Assembly: GCF_022921055.1 (NCBI RefSeq)
Contig: NZ_CP095061.1
Coordinates: 92,001-156,000 of the forward strand
Length of the DNA: 64,000 nucleotides
Direction of reading: 5' to 3'
Source of the DNA: Hymenobacter volaticus
Lineage (GTDB): Bacteria; Bacteroidota; Bacteroidia; Cytophagales; Hymenobacteraceae
Shown: in pieces, positions 54,081 to 62,227 of the stretch
How positions within the stretch are numbered: the stretch's first letter is position 1
Layout: every line of letters starts with the position of its first letter
The notes under the pieces: generated by a model
Told to the model about the DNA's origin: nothing
The model's input: the letters and a program-made list of their open reading frames with translations, nothing else
Database searches by the model: none
Program-made: the position numbers and the translations under genes

Positions 54081-54132
54081 TGGCAAACTAGCCGCTTCAC
54101 TACTGTATCAGTGGGAAGCGGCTAGTTTGCCA
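54081..54132. terminator. Long stem, probable bidirectional terminator
   Basis: TGGCAAACTAGCCGCTTC at 54081-54098 pairs perfectly with GAAGCGGCTAGTTTGCCA at 54115-54132. It overlaps the end of the minus-strand four-helix gene (stop at 54108), so it is partly coding. Confidence 0.75.
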
Positions 54133-54596
54133 ACTCGGTAGCAGCTATAGCCAAGAGTCGTTACCGCCAAGAGTTGCACGGCATACGCGCCGTTTAGGAG
54201 CAACTGGTAAGGATTTATAGAAGAGGTAAGTTGTGAGTCAGTGGCATTTAAAGGTGGGTAAACTGTCCAGCCAACCATGCCGCTCGTAGTCAGCGAGGAA
54301 ATCAAGAGGGTAACTATACCGATCAGTAGCGCGCTAACTGCTGCAAGCAACAGGTAGGTCTGAAGGGGATACTGACTTCGCAGCAGCATAAGAAAGCCAA
54401 ATACCAAGAGCAGAAGCAGAAACAATACGCCTATCAGGAGCAGGGGCTGCACCACGAAATATGTGTTGTGCAATTGAATATCCAGCTGCGGCTGCAGCAG
54501 CAAGCCGAATCCTAACGAGATTCCTGCCAGCAAAACTGCTAGCACCAACGACACCAACAACCAAAGCAGCACCGGCCGTACCATCTTCAAGGGCAT
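54108..54596 (-). CDS. Four-helix membrane protein with a COX1-like motif
   Basis: 162 residues from the ATG at 54596, which overlaps the preceding gene's stop by one base. Four membrane segments are clear. Between segments 1 and 2, residues 39-49 read DIQLHNTYFVV, very like DIVLHDTYYVV of heme-copper oxidase subunit I. The rest of the oxidase is absent. Function is unknown. It is the last gene of a membrane-protein operon with the DUF2157 and GDYXXLXY genes. Confidence 0.65.
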   Translation of the reverse strand: MPLKMVRPVLLWLLVSLVLAVLLAGISLGFGLLLQPQLDIQLHNTYFVVQPLLLIGVLFLLLLLVFGFLMLLRSQYPLQTYLLLAAVSALLIGIVTLLISSLTTSGMVGWTVYPPLNATDSQLTSSINPYQLLLNGAYAVQLLAVTTLGYSCYRVGKLAASH

Positions 54597-55219
54597 TACG
54601 GTGCGACTGTTGAAGGCGGAGAAACTGGCTGTACATCCACCTGCTTGATGCGTGCTTGCCCCCACGGTGCAATGCTGACTTGCACCCGCAACGTTTGCTT
54701 GGGTTTCAGCTTGCGGCCAGTGTCCTCGGGTACATAGTACCGCTCGAAGCCGTAACGCAGGCGTATACTGCGCCGAAAGGCATCAGCCACCCAACCCCGG
54801 AGCACTACTTGGTTGGCAGGCACAGTGGGCTCCTGCGGATACACCCCGACGGCTTCGTAATTGCCTTGCCGAGATTCTAGCACCACGTACACGGCCTGTT
54901 TACGGCGTGGCATATCAGGGCCGCGCCACAAGTGACCGGGAATCTGGCTGATGCTGTAGTTTAGGTTGAGGTAGTCGCCGTAGAGTAAGTCGCGCGGGTC
55001 GACGGGGGTACTACGCAGCGTGATAGTACGGCCAAAGGAAGCCGTAGCATAGCCCGCCGCCGCCACCGCCAGCACAAACAGCACTTGCGCTACTACCAAC
55101 CACCGCACACCCTGCCGCCGGCGCGACTCCTGCATTTGCGGCAGCGGGGCGAGGGTAGGCAGGACGGCAGCAACCGGCGTAGCGGTATTCGAAGGGACGG
55201 ATTCGGGAGAAGTCGGCAT
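54596..55219 (-). CDS. GDYXXLXY-domain protein
   Basis: 207 residues. One membrane segment at about 40-58 follows a basic stretch. The family motif is at about 85-92 (LLYGDYLNLNYSIS), with later GVYPQEP, RYGFERYYVPEDTG and an end rich in polar residues. The family nearly always accompanies DUF2157 proteins, as here, and its function is unknown. It starts 3 bases after the end of the DUF2157 gene, so the two are coupled. Confidence 0.85.
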   Translation of the reverse strand: MPTSPESVPSNTATPVAAVLPTLAPLPQMQESRRRQGVRWLVVAQVLFVLAVAAAGYATASFGRTITLRSTPVDPRDLLYGDYLNLNYSISQIPGHLWRGPDMPRRKQAVYVVLESRQGNYEAVGVYPQEPTVPANQVVLRGWVADAFRRSIRLRYGFERYYVPEDTGRKLKPKQTLRVQVSIAPWGQARIKQVDVQPVSPPSTVAP

Positions 55220-55222
55220 GAG

Positions 55223-56436
55223 TTAGTCGGGAGCTTTCACCGAAAATGTTTGGGTGGCACGGCGACGCAAAAACCACCATAAGCCGAGCAGCAATAGCCC
55301 GCCCAGCAAGAAAAACAGCGACTTATCCATAAAGCCCCACGTGAGCTTGAAGTAGGCAACGGCCGTTGTCAGAATAAACAAGGCAGTGCCCAGCGTCACG
55401 CGGTCCGGGTTGTGCTCGTTGTGGGCGCGGGCCAGCACCGACCCCGAATAGGCGTACAGCACCACCAGCGTCGCTACGGCCAGCGGCAACCCGCCCGGCA
55501 GGTAAAAGCCCGGCAACAGCAGAAGCCAGTCGGTGGCACTGCTCAGGCGGCCTCGGGCACGCTTGCCCCAGAGCGACAGGGCCAGCACCGCCCCCAGCGC
55601 CGCCAGATAGGCCAGCAGCGGTGGCCGCAATTCCCCGGCGTACGTGTCTGCCTCGCCGAACAAAGCCAGCCCAAGCGTAAACAAGAACGCGGCTACTAGC
55701 GGTGGACCTTGCAGAGCGCGGCCGGCGGGCCGGTCGGTTTGCCAATCACCTGCCGCATAAATCAACATAGCTGGTACAAAGAACCACGTGATTTTGACGT
55801 GCAAGTGGTTTACCAGCAAAGCTGTTTGCCAGAGCAAGCCCGTGGCCAATACGCCTCCCAATAGCGAATCGGGGCGGCGCCACCAGTAGTAGCCCAAGCC
55901 GCCCGCCGTGAGAGCCGCCGTGAAATAACTAAATACACCCAACTGCCCCGTGTTGTAGCCCTGCACTATGCCCCAATAACAACGGTGAGCAGAAACACGA
56001 ACTGGCTGCGGTATAGCCACGTCAGCAAGATGCCCACTACGGCCCAGGCTAGTAACCCGGTAAGATCGTAACCTATAATCTGATACATCTGGCTGGTAAG
56101 CACAATGCTCGCCCCAAATAGAATCAGCCCCAAGCCTACCAAGCCCATGCCCAACGCCTCGTACTGACGGCGCAGAAAGTATTCGGCGGCGGCGTAGGCG
56201 CCCGTCAGGGTTCCTAGTAGTAGCCCAAGCCGCATGAGTTCCGGCATTTCCTGCCAGTTGGCCGCCACCACACTCAATGCACTCAGCCCAATAAGTAAAC
56301 TGCCCAACAAGGGCAATAATCCGATAGCACGTTGTTCGGCCGGGTAAAGCGCCAGCAGTTGAGCATGCTGTTCTGGACTAATGATGCCTTTGCGCACCCA
56401 ATCTAACCCGTCCGTTTCTAATAATTTTCGACTCAT
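55223..56436 (-). pseudogene. DUF2157 membrane protein, split by a frameshift
   Basis: The N-terminal frame (55966-56436; start ATG at 56436) is a DUF2157 domain: LETDGLDWVRKGIISPEQHA, ALYPAEQR, PLLGSLLIGLSALSVVAANW. It breaks off as YRSQFVFLLTVVIGA. The second frame (55223-56020) resumes with GIVQGYNTGQLGVFSYF and has about nine further membrane segments. Adding one base to the CCCC run at 55971-55974 (plus strand) gives TVVIGGIVQGYNTG and one protein of about 405 residues, the usual length when a DUF2157 domain is followed by a membrane domain. Homopolymer error or real decay. It is cotranscribed with the GDYXXLXY gene. Confidence 0.78.
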
Positions 56437-56545
56437 AGATACTGCAACATACGCAGAAGGTATAATTGATAAGCCTCTCCGACAACGCACACGTGCTATA
56501 GCGTGGTACGCAGCGCAAGTAATACTCTAAACGTTGCTTTCTCAG

Positions 56546-56788
56546 TTAGTTTGGGCTGAGTTGCTGAAACCACTGCACCTCCACGTCGCGGTACCATTCG
56601 GTGTGCTTGGAAACACAACCGCAGGCTGGACACCAAGTGTCGAGCCACTGCTTGCGGCAGTTGGGGCATTGGCCCGCCGTATCAAAGGTATGCCACTGAT
56701 ACTGGCAGGTGCATTGCCAAACCTTCTCGTGGCCGGTGGGCTGCCAGTTACACTTCGGACAAGCAATAATCGGTTGATAGTCAGCCAT
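56546..56788 (-). CDS. Small zinc-ribbon protein
   Basis: 80 residues from the ATG at 56788. An alternative ATG at 56839 overlaps the mnmD stop as ATGA and would couple the two. Three Cys pairs (ACPKCNWQ, WQCTCQYQ, CPNCRKQW, WCPACG) suggest two zinc ribbons. There is no named family. Co-transcription with mnmD hints at a link to RNA or protein handling, which is inference. Confidence 0.65.
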   Translation of the reverse strand: MADYQPIIACPKCNWQPTGHEKVWQCTCQYQWHTFDTAGQCPNCRKQWLDTWCPACGCVSKHTEWYRDVEVQWFQQLSPN

Positions 56789-56835
56789 TGGAAAAGAGAA
56801 TAGGTTGCGATAAAAAGTGCGACTTACCACGCCGC

Positions 56836-57522
56836 TCATAGCGGCTTTCTAGCCCGCGTCATTTCGCGCTTGCCGGGAGGGCCCGGAATTTTCTCTACCT
56901 GCCAGCCCGCAGCTTTCAGGCTGCGGCGGAAGCTGCCTTTGGCGCAGTAGCTCACCAGCACACCACCTGGCGCTGTGGCCGTGTAGAGTTGCGCAAATAC
57001 TTCGTCGCTCCACATATCCGGCTGCTTTTCGGGGGCAAAAGCGTCGAAGTACACAACGTGGTAGGTATCGTTGGGCAGGGGAATATCTTGGAGGGCGCCG
57101 GCAATCTTGTAGAGTGCAAACCGGGGCGTAAGTACCGCGAAGGTATCCCAAGCGGCGCTGTGCAATTGCTGATGATAGTCGAGCAACTCCGGATTGAGCA
57201 CGTACCGCTCCACGCCAAGCTGCTCGATGACAGCAGGCGGCAGCGGGTATTTCTCAATGGTATCGTAGCGAATAGGTTGGAGACTAGCCAAGCTGCGCTG
57301 CAACGTTAGCAAGGCGTTCAGCCCCGTACCAAACCCAATTTCCAGTAGCCGCACCGCGCTGGTAGCACTTGCTAGTATAGGTTCAAGGCCTGCCCCTAAG
57401 TATACGTGCTGCGCTTCCTGCACAGCCCCGTGGGTGCTGTGGTAGTGCTCGTCTAGCTCGGGTACGTACAGCGTGCTAGAGCCGTCGGCCGTGACGCGGA
57501 CTTCTACATGAGGAGTAGTCAT
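56836..57522 (-). CDS. mnmD: tRNA 5-methylaminomethyl-2-thiouridine methyltransferase MnmD
   Basis: 228 residues: the stand-alone methyltransferase half of MnmC. TADGSSTLYVPELDEHYHS, HGAVQEAQHVYLGAGL, LLEIGFGTGLNALLTL, VVYFDAFAPEKQPDMWS and GVLVSYCAKGSFRRSLK are diagnostic. It carries out the final methylation of mnm5s2U34 in tRNA wobble positions. The oxidoreductase half MnmC1 is absent, as is usual outside gammaproteobacteria. Confidence 0.94.
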   Translation of the reverse strand: MTTPHVEVRVTADGSSTLYVPELDEHYHSTHGAVQEAQHVYLGAGLEPILASATSAVRLLEIGFGTGLNALLTLQRSLASLQPIRYDTIEKYPLPPAVIEQLGVERYVLNPELLDYHQQLHSAAWDTFAVLTPRFALYKIAGALQDIPLPNDTYHVVYFDAFAPEKQPDMWSDEVFAQLYTATAPGGVLVSYCAKGSFRRSLKAAGWQVEKIPGPPGKREMTRARKPL

Positions 57523-57657
57523 GAAAGAGGAACTGATGGATAAAGTGTAAAAGAGGCGCTAGAAAGATATACGTTACAAGATGTAGAGCGGCTTGTTTTT
57601 GGGCTGGTCCGTATGCCAATAGCAGCTCAGTGCTTCATTTTCATCTATGCTTTCCTC

Positions 57658-58083
57658 ATGGCTCGCGTCAAAGTAAATCTACCCGAAACCTTCCTGCTCT
57701 CGGTGGCCATTCCCGTCCGCATCACCGACCTCAACTACGGCGCCCATCTCGGCAACGACTCTCTGCTCGGGATACTGCACGAAGCGCGCGTGCAGTTTCT
57801 TCACCACGTAGGTCAGTCGGAAGTAGACCGTGCGACTGGTCAAGGCTACATTATGGCCGATGTGGCTATTGAGTACAAGGGCGAAGCATTCTACGGCGAC
57901 GTGCTGCACATTCAGCTGGCCGCCAGTGACTTGCACCCCTACGGCTTTGATGTGGTGTACAGCGTCAACAACCAAGAGGGCCGCGAAATAGCCCGCGCCA
58001 AAACCGGCATGCTTCGCTTCGACTACAATACGCGGAAGCTGTTGCGTTTATCAGAGGAAATAACGGCGCGATTAGGTAGTTAA
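57658..58083 (+). CDS. Acyl-CoA thioesterase (hotdog fold)
   Basis: 141 residues from the ATG at 57658. It shows the 4-hydroxybenzoyl-CoA thioesterase / YbgC pattern: VRITDLNYGAHLGNDSLLGILHEAR, with the active-site region Asp/Asn, then GYIMADVAIEYKGEAFYGD. It splits acyl-CoA esters in the cytoplasm. The acyl group is unknown, and it has no operon partner. Confidence 0.85.
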   Translation: MARVKVNLPETFLLSVAIPVRITDLNYGAHLGNDSLLGILHEARVQFLHHVGQSEVDRATGQGYIMADVAIEYKGEAFYGDVLHIQLAASDLHPYGFDVVYSVNNQEGREIARAKTGMLRFDYNTRKLLRLSEEITARLGS

Positions 58084-58130
58084 GCTTCTGTGGTCAGCAA
58101 TCTAATATCTTTCACTACCACCGCTTTCTC

Positions 58131-58622
58131 ATGCATATGCCCTCATCCACTCGGCCACTTAGCCTGCTATTCTTACTAGCTAGTTTACTTCTCTCGGTCG
58201 TAGGGCAGGCAGTTGCTCAAAGGCCAACTCCCAAAGCGGGTACCCCGGCAAAACTGCCCGTAGCTCTCGATTCCTCTAAGGTCTACAACTTTGTGGAGCG
58301 TATGCCGGAATATCCGGGTGGCGGAATAAAAGTCTTCACGACTGAGTTTCTGCGCGAATTCCGAAGTGCTAGTGCCTCTGCAGGTTGTTCTGCTCCTTCC
58401 CCAGTTTTTGTAAGCTTGACCGTTGGACCCAGCGGCACCATCTACGACGTTAAAAGCGTTAAAAATTGGTCTGCTCAACAAAATTTACCCAAGCTGTCCG
58501 CAGCGTGCGAAACGGCGTTAGTGACGGCGGCTAGCAAACTGTCCCGCTTCACACCGGGCATGCAAAACCGCCGCCGAGTGGCCGTAACTCTCACTGTAAA
58601 GCTAGGTGAAGGAACGCCTTAA
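58131..58622 (+). CDS. Secreted TonB-C-like protein
   Basis: 163 residues. The signal peptide (LLFLLASLLLSVVGQAVAQ) is followed by about 110 residues resembling TonB_C: FVERMPEYPGGGIKVFTTEF, then PVFVSLTVGPSGTIYDVKSV and VAVTLTVKLG. It has no membrane anchor and no proline-rich linker, so it is probably a periplasmic protein rather than a true energy transducer. A Cys pair (ASAGCSA and AACETA) may form a disulfide. Confidence 0.65.
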   Translation: MHMPSSTRPLSLLFLLASLLLSVVGQAVAQRPTPKAGTPAKLPVALDSSKVYNFVERMPEYPGGGIKVFTTEFLREFRSASASAGCSAPSPVFVSLTVGPSGTIYDVKSVKNWSAQQNLPKLSAACETALVTAASKLSRFTPGMQNRRRVAVTLTVKLGEGTP

Positions 58623-58662
58623 GAGAAGTTAGTTTTCCGGAACCCAACTGCCTCACGCGTTG

Positions 58663-58670
58663 TATCTTTG
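58663..58670 (+). promoter_or_regulatory. Promoter -7 box (TATCTTTG) of rlmN, near-leaderless
   Basis: Exact TAnnTTTG match only 5 bases before the rlmN ATG at 58676. If it is used, transcription starts at or within a few bases of the ATG and the mRNA is leaderless or nearly so. Confidence 0.55.
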
Positions 58671-58675
58671 CAGCT

Positions 58676-59746
58676 ATGATGATTGACCTGCCTGTAGTTT
58701 CCAAACGCGACATTCGCAAAATCAGCCCCGACGAGCTCAAAACCTTTATGGTTGAGCACGGCGAAAAGCCGTTCCGCGCCAAGCAGGTGAGCGAGTGGCT
58801 GTGGAAAAACACGGCCTCCTCATTCGAGGAGATGAACAACATTTCCTTGGCTACTCGCCAGTTGCTGGCCCAGCACTTCGTCATCAACGGCGTGACGGTG
58901 CAGAACAAGCAACTCTCCAACGACGGTACCATCAAGTCGGCCTTCAAGCTCTACGATGGCAACATCGTGGAAGGCGTGCTCATTCCGCACGACACGCGCA
59001 TGACGGCCTGCATCAGCTCGCAGGTGGGTTGCTCGCTCACGTGCAAGTTCTGCGCCACCGGCTACATGGACCGCAAGCGTAACCTCGACGCCGCTGAAAT
59101 CTATGACCAAGTGGTACGCATTAAGGAGCAGTGCGAAGCCGAGTATGGCACGCCGCTCACCAACATCGTGTACATGGGTATGGGCGAACCCCTACTCAAC
59201 TACGCCAACGTGGTGAAAAGCATTGAGCGTATCACCGCTCCCGACGGCTTGAACATGGCTCCCCGGCGCATTACGGTAAGTACTGCCGGCATTGCCAAAA
59301 TGATCAAGAAGTTAGCCGACGACGACGTGAAAGCCAATCTGGCCCTGAGCCTGCACGCGCCTAACGACGCCAAACGCAACGAAATCATGCCCATCAACGA
59401 AGCCAACTCCCTGGGCGCGTTGAAAGAAGCTTTACAATACTACCACCAGAAAACGGGCCGTAAGGTAACTTACGAATACATCGTATTCGAGAACTTCAAC
59501 GACACGTTGCAGGATGCCGAGGAATTGCTCCAAATTTCGAAGTGGTTGCCTTGTAAGGTGAACCTCATCGAGTACAACCCCATTGAAAACGCCGACTATC
59601 GCAACACCGGTGAGGCGAAGCTGATGGCATTCTTGAAGTACCTAGCCGACCGGGGCGTACAAACCAACCTGCGCCGCAGCCGTGGTAAAGATATTGATGC
59701 TGCCTGTGGGCAATTAGCTGTGAAGGAAAAGTCTGAAACAGCTTAA
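58676..59746 (+). CDS. rlmN: 23S rRNA (A2503-C2)/tRNA (A37) methyltransferase RlmN
   Basis: 356 residues. The radical-SAM motif CSLTCKFC has Cys119, Cys123 and Cys126, followed by ATGYMDRKRNL. Then come VYMGMGEPLLNY, ISTAG-type VSTAGIAKMI, LALSLHAPNDAKR and the C-terminal NLRRSRGKDIDAACGQL with the second catalytic Cys. It methylates A2503 of 23S rRNA and A37 of some tRNAs. A promoter box lies immediately upstream, which suggests a leaderless mRNA. Confidence 0.97.
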   Translation: MMIDLPVVSKRDIRKISPDELKTFMVEHGEKPFRAKQVSEWLWKNTASSFEEMNNISLATRQLLAQHFVINGVTVQNKQLSNDGTIKSAFKLYDGNIVEGVLIPHDTRMTACISSQVGCSLTCKFCATGYMDRKRNLDAAEIYDQVVRIKEQCEAEYGTPLTNIVYMGMGEPLLNYANVVKSIERITAPDGLNMAPRRITVSTAGIAKMIKKLADDDVKANLALSLHAPNDAKRNEIMPINEANSLGALKEALQYYHQKTGRKVTYEYIVFENFNDTLQDAEELLQISKWLPCKVNLIEYNPIENADYRNTGEAKLMAFLKYLADRGVQTNLRRSRGKDIDAACGQLAVKEKSETA

Positions 59747-59752
59747 CCCTGC

Positions 59753-60460
59753 TTATTTAGCTATTGCATCAAAACCCATCTGAGTTAAGTAGTTTGGGCA
59801 TTGATCAGCCATAAGCATGGCTATTTTACGGCCTACACCTTCCATATGAACTTTGTTGCCAATAGCTTTAAACCCATAGTAGTTCGATAGGGCTTCTATA
59901 TGCTTGAGTACAGCACCTTGCATAACCGTTTGCATTACTTCTTTGCGCTCGGCAATTGAGCGATTTATAATAGGGTTTTTGGCGTTTTCTGTATCCAGAC
60001 GCTGACAGATTTCGGTTGACACGATCATCAAAACTGGCTTTTCTTCAGCCGTAATGGTAGGCAAGTTCTTTACCTGTGCCATGCCGATGCTCATGATCAA
60101 TGGCTGGCTTATTGGGCAGTCCTTGACCATCAACAATACTACTTCGCGCCCAACTACTTCCCCAAACTTGCGCGGATTGTTGATTTTGTTAATGGTCATA
60201 AGAGCTGACATCTCGTCAATATGCTCTCGTATGCTACTTTGAAGAACTTCCGCAAACAAAGATTGAGCGTCGGCAGGTGAAAGTTTGCTTAGAGGACTTT
60301 TTTTGTCTTCGTCAGCAAGTTTCGAGCAGACTGTTTGAGAAACATGTTGCACAAGCTGCCTTTGGCCCCTAAGTGTATCAGCTGTAATAGATATGCCGTG
60401 TGCGTGTCCTCCCAATAGAAATAGCAGAGAGAATAAGGCTATTGTATATAGTTTTTTCAT
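59753..60460 (-). CDS. Secreted protein made of two copies of an unrecognised domain
   Basis: 235 residues. The signal peptide (LYTIALFSLLFLLGGHAHG) is followed by two about 75-residue copies of one helical domain (45-118 and 152-224). In each, Cys, then His 35 residues later, then Gly-Arg 58-59 residues after the Cys, and a final Cys-Pro are kept in register: Cys45, His80, Gly104-Arg105, Cys115-Pro against Cys152, His187, Gly210-Arg211, Cys221-Pro. Compare VVGREVVLLMVKDCP and GVGRKIAMLMADQCP. I do not recognise the domain. A disulfide or metal site per copy is likely by inference. The gene is convergent with rlmN. Confidence 0.75.
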   Translation of the reverse strand: MKKLYTIALFSLLFLLGGHAHGISITADTLRGQRQLVQHVSQTVCSKLADEDKKSPLSKLSPADAQSLFAEVLQSSIREHIDEMSALMTINKINNPRKFGEVVGREVVLLMVKDCPISQPLIMSIGMAQVKNLPTITAEEKPVLMIVSTEICQRLDTENAKNPIINRSIAERKEVMQTVMQGAVLKHIEALSNYYGFKAIGNKVHMEGVGRKIAMLMADQCPNYLTQMGFDAIAK

Positions 60461-60549
60461 CTACGCAAGATACTATATAAGCGAAGTATAAATAACATAA
60501 AAGTTCTACTGTGTTAGATAAATACAAGTAGTGCCTATCGAGACAGAAG

Positions 60550-60785
60550 CGGTGTATATACACAATAGCAAGCGTAGCTTAGCAGATTCGAAAATGATTG
60601 GGAGGAAAGTCCCATAATGCTCTTGCCAGAGCTAAAGTCAGGGTGTGATAAGTTGATAAGGATACGAAAACATAATCTAATCCATAAGGCTAGGGAAGCG
60701 TATGATTGCAGCCTGTGCCTAAGCTAAAGCGACAGTTCGTAGAGCGGGCGCTAAAAGCCCACAAGTTGCTGTACCTATATTCTGA
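60550..60785 (+). ncRNA. Structured intergenic RNA, possibly a group II intron 5-prime relic
   Basis: Several consecutive hairpins: GGGAGGAAAGTCCC at 60600-60613, GCTCTTGCCAGAGC at 60619-60632, GGCT..AGCC around 60690-60712 and GGGCGCTAAAAGCCC near 60746-60760. Phrases such as GGAAAGTCCC then AGTCAGGGTG and GGGAAGC resemble domain I of bacterial group II introns. No reverse transcriptase and no domain V are visible, so at best it is a 5-prime fragment. Another structured RNA is possible. An RNase P RNA was considered and rejected. Confidence 0.3.
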
Positions 60786-60830
60786 GTATCTACTAAGGTA
60801 GAGACATTCCATGCGCTTCTGACGCAGCAA

Positions 60831-60862
60831 AAAGCTCTTTCATCATTTGCTGAAAGGGCTTT
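60831..60862 (-). terminator. Terminator of the minus-strand barrel gene
   Basis: Stem AAAGCCCTTTCA / TGAAAGAGCTTT (one mismatch) with a T run on the minus strand, just after the stop at 60900. Confidence 0.75.
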
Positions 60863-60899
60863 GCTATTTGTTAGTGTATTGTTATCCTGCTAGTAGCAC

Positions 60900-62045
60900 T
60901 TACTTCTTGCCAAAGCGGTATGCAATTTCAACATAGGCTGGGTAGAAGCCGCCTACGCTAGTTCCATACACGAAGCCAAGACTGCCGCTCAGGCGGGTAG
61001 CCGCCAAACGCCCACCAATCAATCCGAGAAAGCCATCGCCGGCAATGTATGTTTCGTTTAACAACGAAAAACGGCGTGATATACGTGTTGCGCCGCCTAC
61101 CACCACGATAGGTGTACTTTCACGCTCGCCCTCGACAAAAGCATATCCTAGTCCCAGCGTAGCATTGTTGTCAGCACTACCATAGGTTGCTACTCCGTAT
61201 CCAATTCCGGCGCCACCACTTTCTCTAAAGCCAAAGACTCGCGCATAGAGAACCCCACCTCCTAAGTTAAACTTTTCGTTTATAGGTACACTCACCTTAG
61301 GGGTAACAGCTACAACTCCGGCCCCAAGTCCTGGAATGACAGGCAGTAATACACCGAGCGAAACATTGTCGGTGATGCCATAATTGGCGCCAAATAGAAA
61401 CAAGTCGATATTTTGCACGTAACCTTCTCCTTTGCGCAAGTTTCGGGCGGTGGGCGCGAAGAACACGCGCGTGCCATTACCAACTGGCTCCCAGCCACGC
61501 TGAGCTTGTGCAGTTGAAAGGAGCACTATCCGGCGAATGTTCAGTTTCTGTACGGTAATACGACCTAGATCCGCAGTTGTAAAATCTAACTCGGTTTCCC
61601 GTTTCGCGACTAACACCCCAACGAAAGAACTGCCCGATACCAACTCAACAGAGTAAGTCTGACCCAGTGAATCAGCACGCGCACTGCCTGGTTGCTGACT
61701 TAAAGTAGTTTTTAACTCCTGGTTGCGACGCTCAATTGTATTGCGCACCTCCTCGAACTCACGGGCCGTGAAAGGGCGCATTCGCTCATCACCATTGCTT
61801 AGGGTAGTTTGTAAGGTAATAGATTGGGTACTGTCGAACATTTTAAAACGAAGGAAGCGAGCCTCCCGAAACATATCAGCCGAGTAATAAGGAAATAGAC
61901 CGTATGCTATTTTCTCTTGCTTGTCGATGGTTTCACCAACGGCAGGGTGTACAATTATTACGTTGGAATTGTCTTGTTGAGCGTGTGCCACAACACCGGT
62001 CAAGCATCCTATAAATGCCAGAACCAATTTCGTTTTATAAAACAT
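60900..62045 (-). CDS. Hypothetical envelope protein with beta-barrel C-terminal half
   Basis: 381 residues. The signal peptide (KLVLAFIGCLTGVVAHAQ) is followed by a mixed region with a coiled coil around the motif VRNTIERRNQELKTTL. Residues about 130-180 resemble a small beta domain (VELVSGSSFVGVLVAKRETELDF). From about residue 185 the alternating Gly/aromatic strands look like an outer-membrane barrel (GANYGITDNVSLGVLLP, GGGVLYARVFGFRES, YVEIAYRFGKK as the last strand). There is no named family. Confidence 0.65.
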   Translation of the reverse strand: MFYKTKLVLAFIGCLTGVVAHAQQDNSNVIIVHPAVGETIDKQEKIAYGLFPYYSADMFREARFLRFKMFDSTQSITLQTTLSNGDERMRPFTAREFEEVRNTIERRNQELKTTLSQQPGSARADSLGQTYSVELVSGSSFVGVLVAKRETELDFTTADLGRITVQKLNIRRIVLLSTAQAQRGWEPVGNGTRVFFAPTARNLRKGEGYVQNIDLFLFGANYGITDNVSLGVLLPVIPGLGAGVVAVTPKVSVPINEKFNLGGGVLYARVFGFRESGGAGIGYGVATYGSADNNATLGLGYAFVEGERESTPIVVVGGATRISRRFSLLNETYIAGDGFLGLIGGRLAATRLSGSLGFVYGTSVGGFYPAYVEIAYRFGKK

Positions 62046-62227
62046 AGTGTATCCTTGATAAATGGGTAGGTAAACCTACCATTTCCAGTATACACTCAAG
62101 CCTTTGCTTGCAAAAAAACTATTTGAAAACTAGACAATTAAACAGCACAATAGAATGCTGAATCCTGGGTTCAAAACCGGCTTTGTAAGCTGATTGCAGG
62201 GCTTTATTATGCTGAAAATCTGACTTT
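62046..62227. other. Intergenic region with no visible gene
   Basis: About 180 bases between the BrkB-like gene stop and the start of the barrel gene, both on the minus strand. The promoter of the barrel gene should lie here; nothing else stands out. Confidence 0.4.

Noticed and set aside
60600..60780. RNase P RNA, suggested by GGAGGAAAGTCC
   Set aside because: Only the short GAGGAAAGTCC-like piece matches; the conserved 3-prime part with ACAGAA and the GGCTTAT end is absent and the region is too short.
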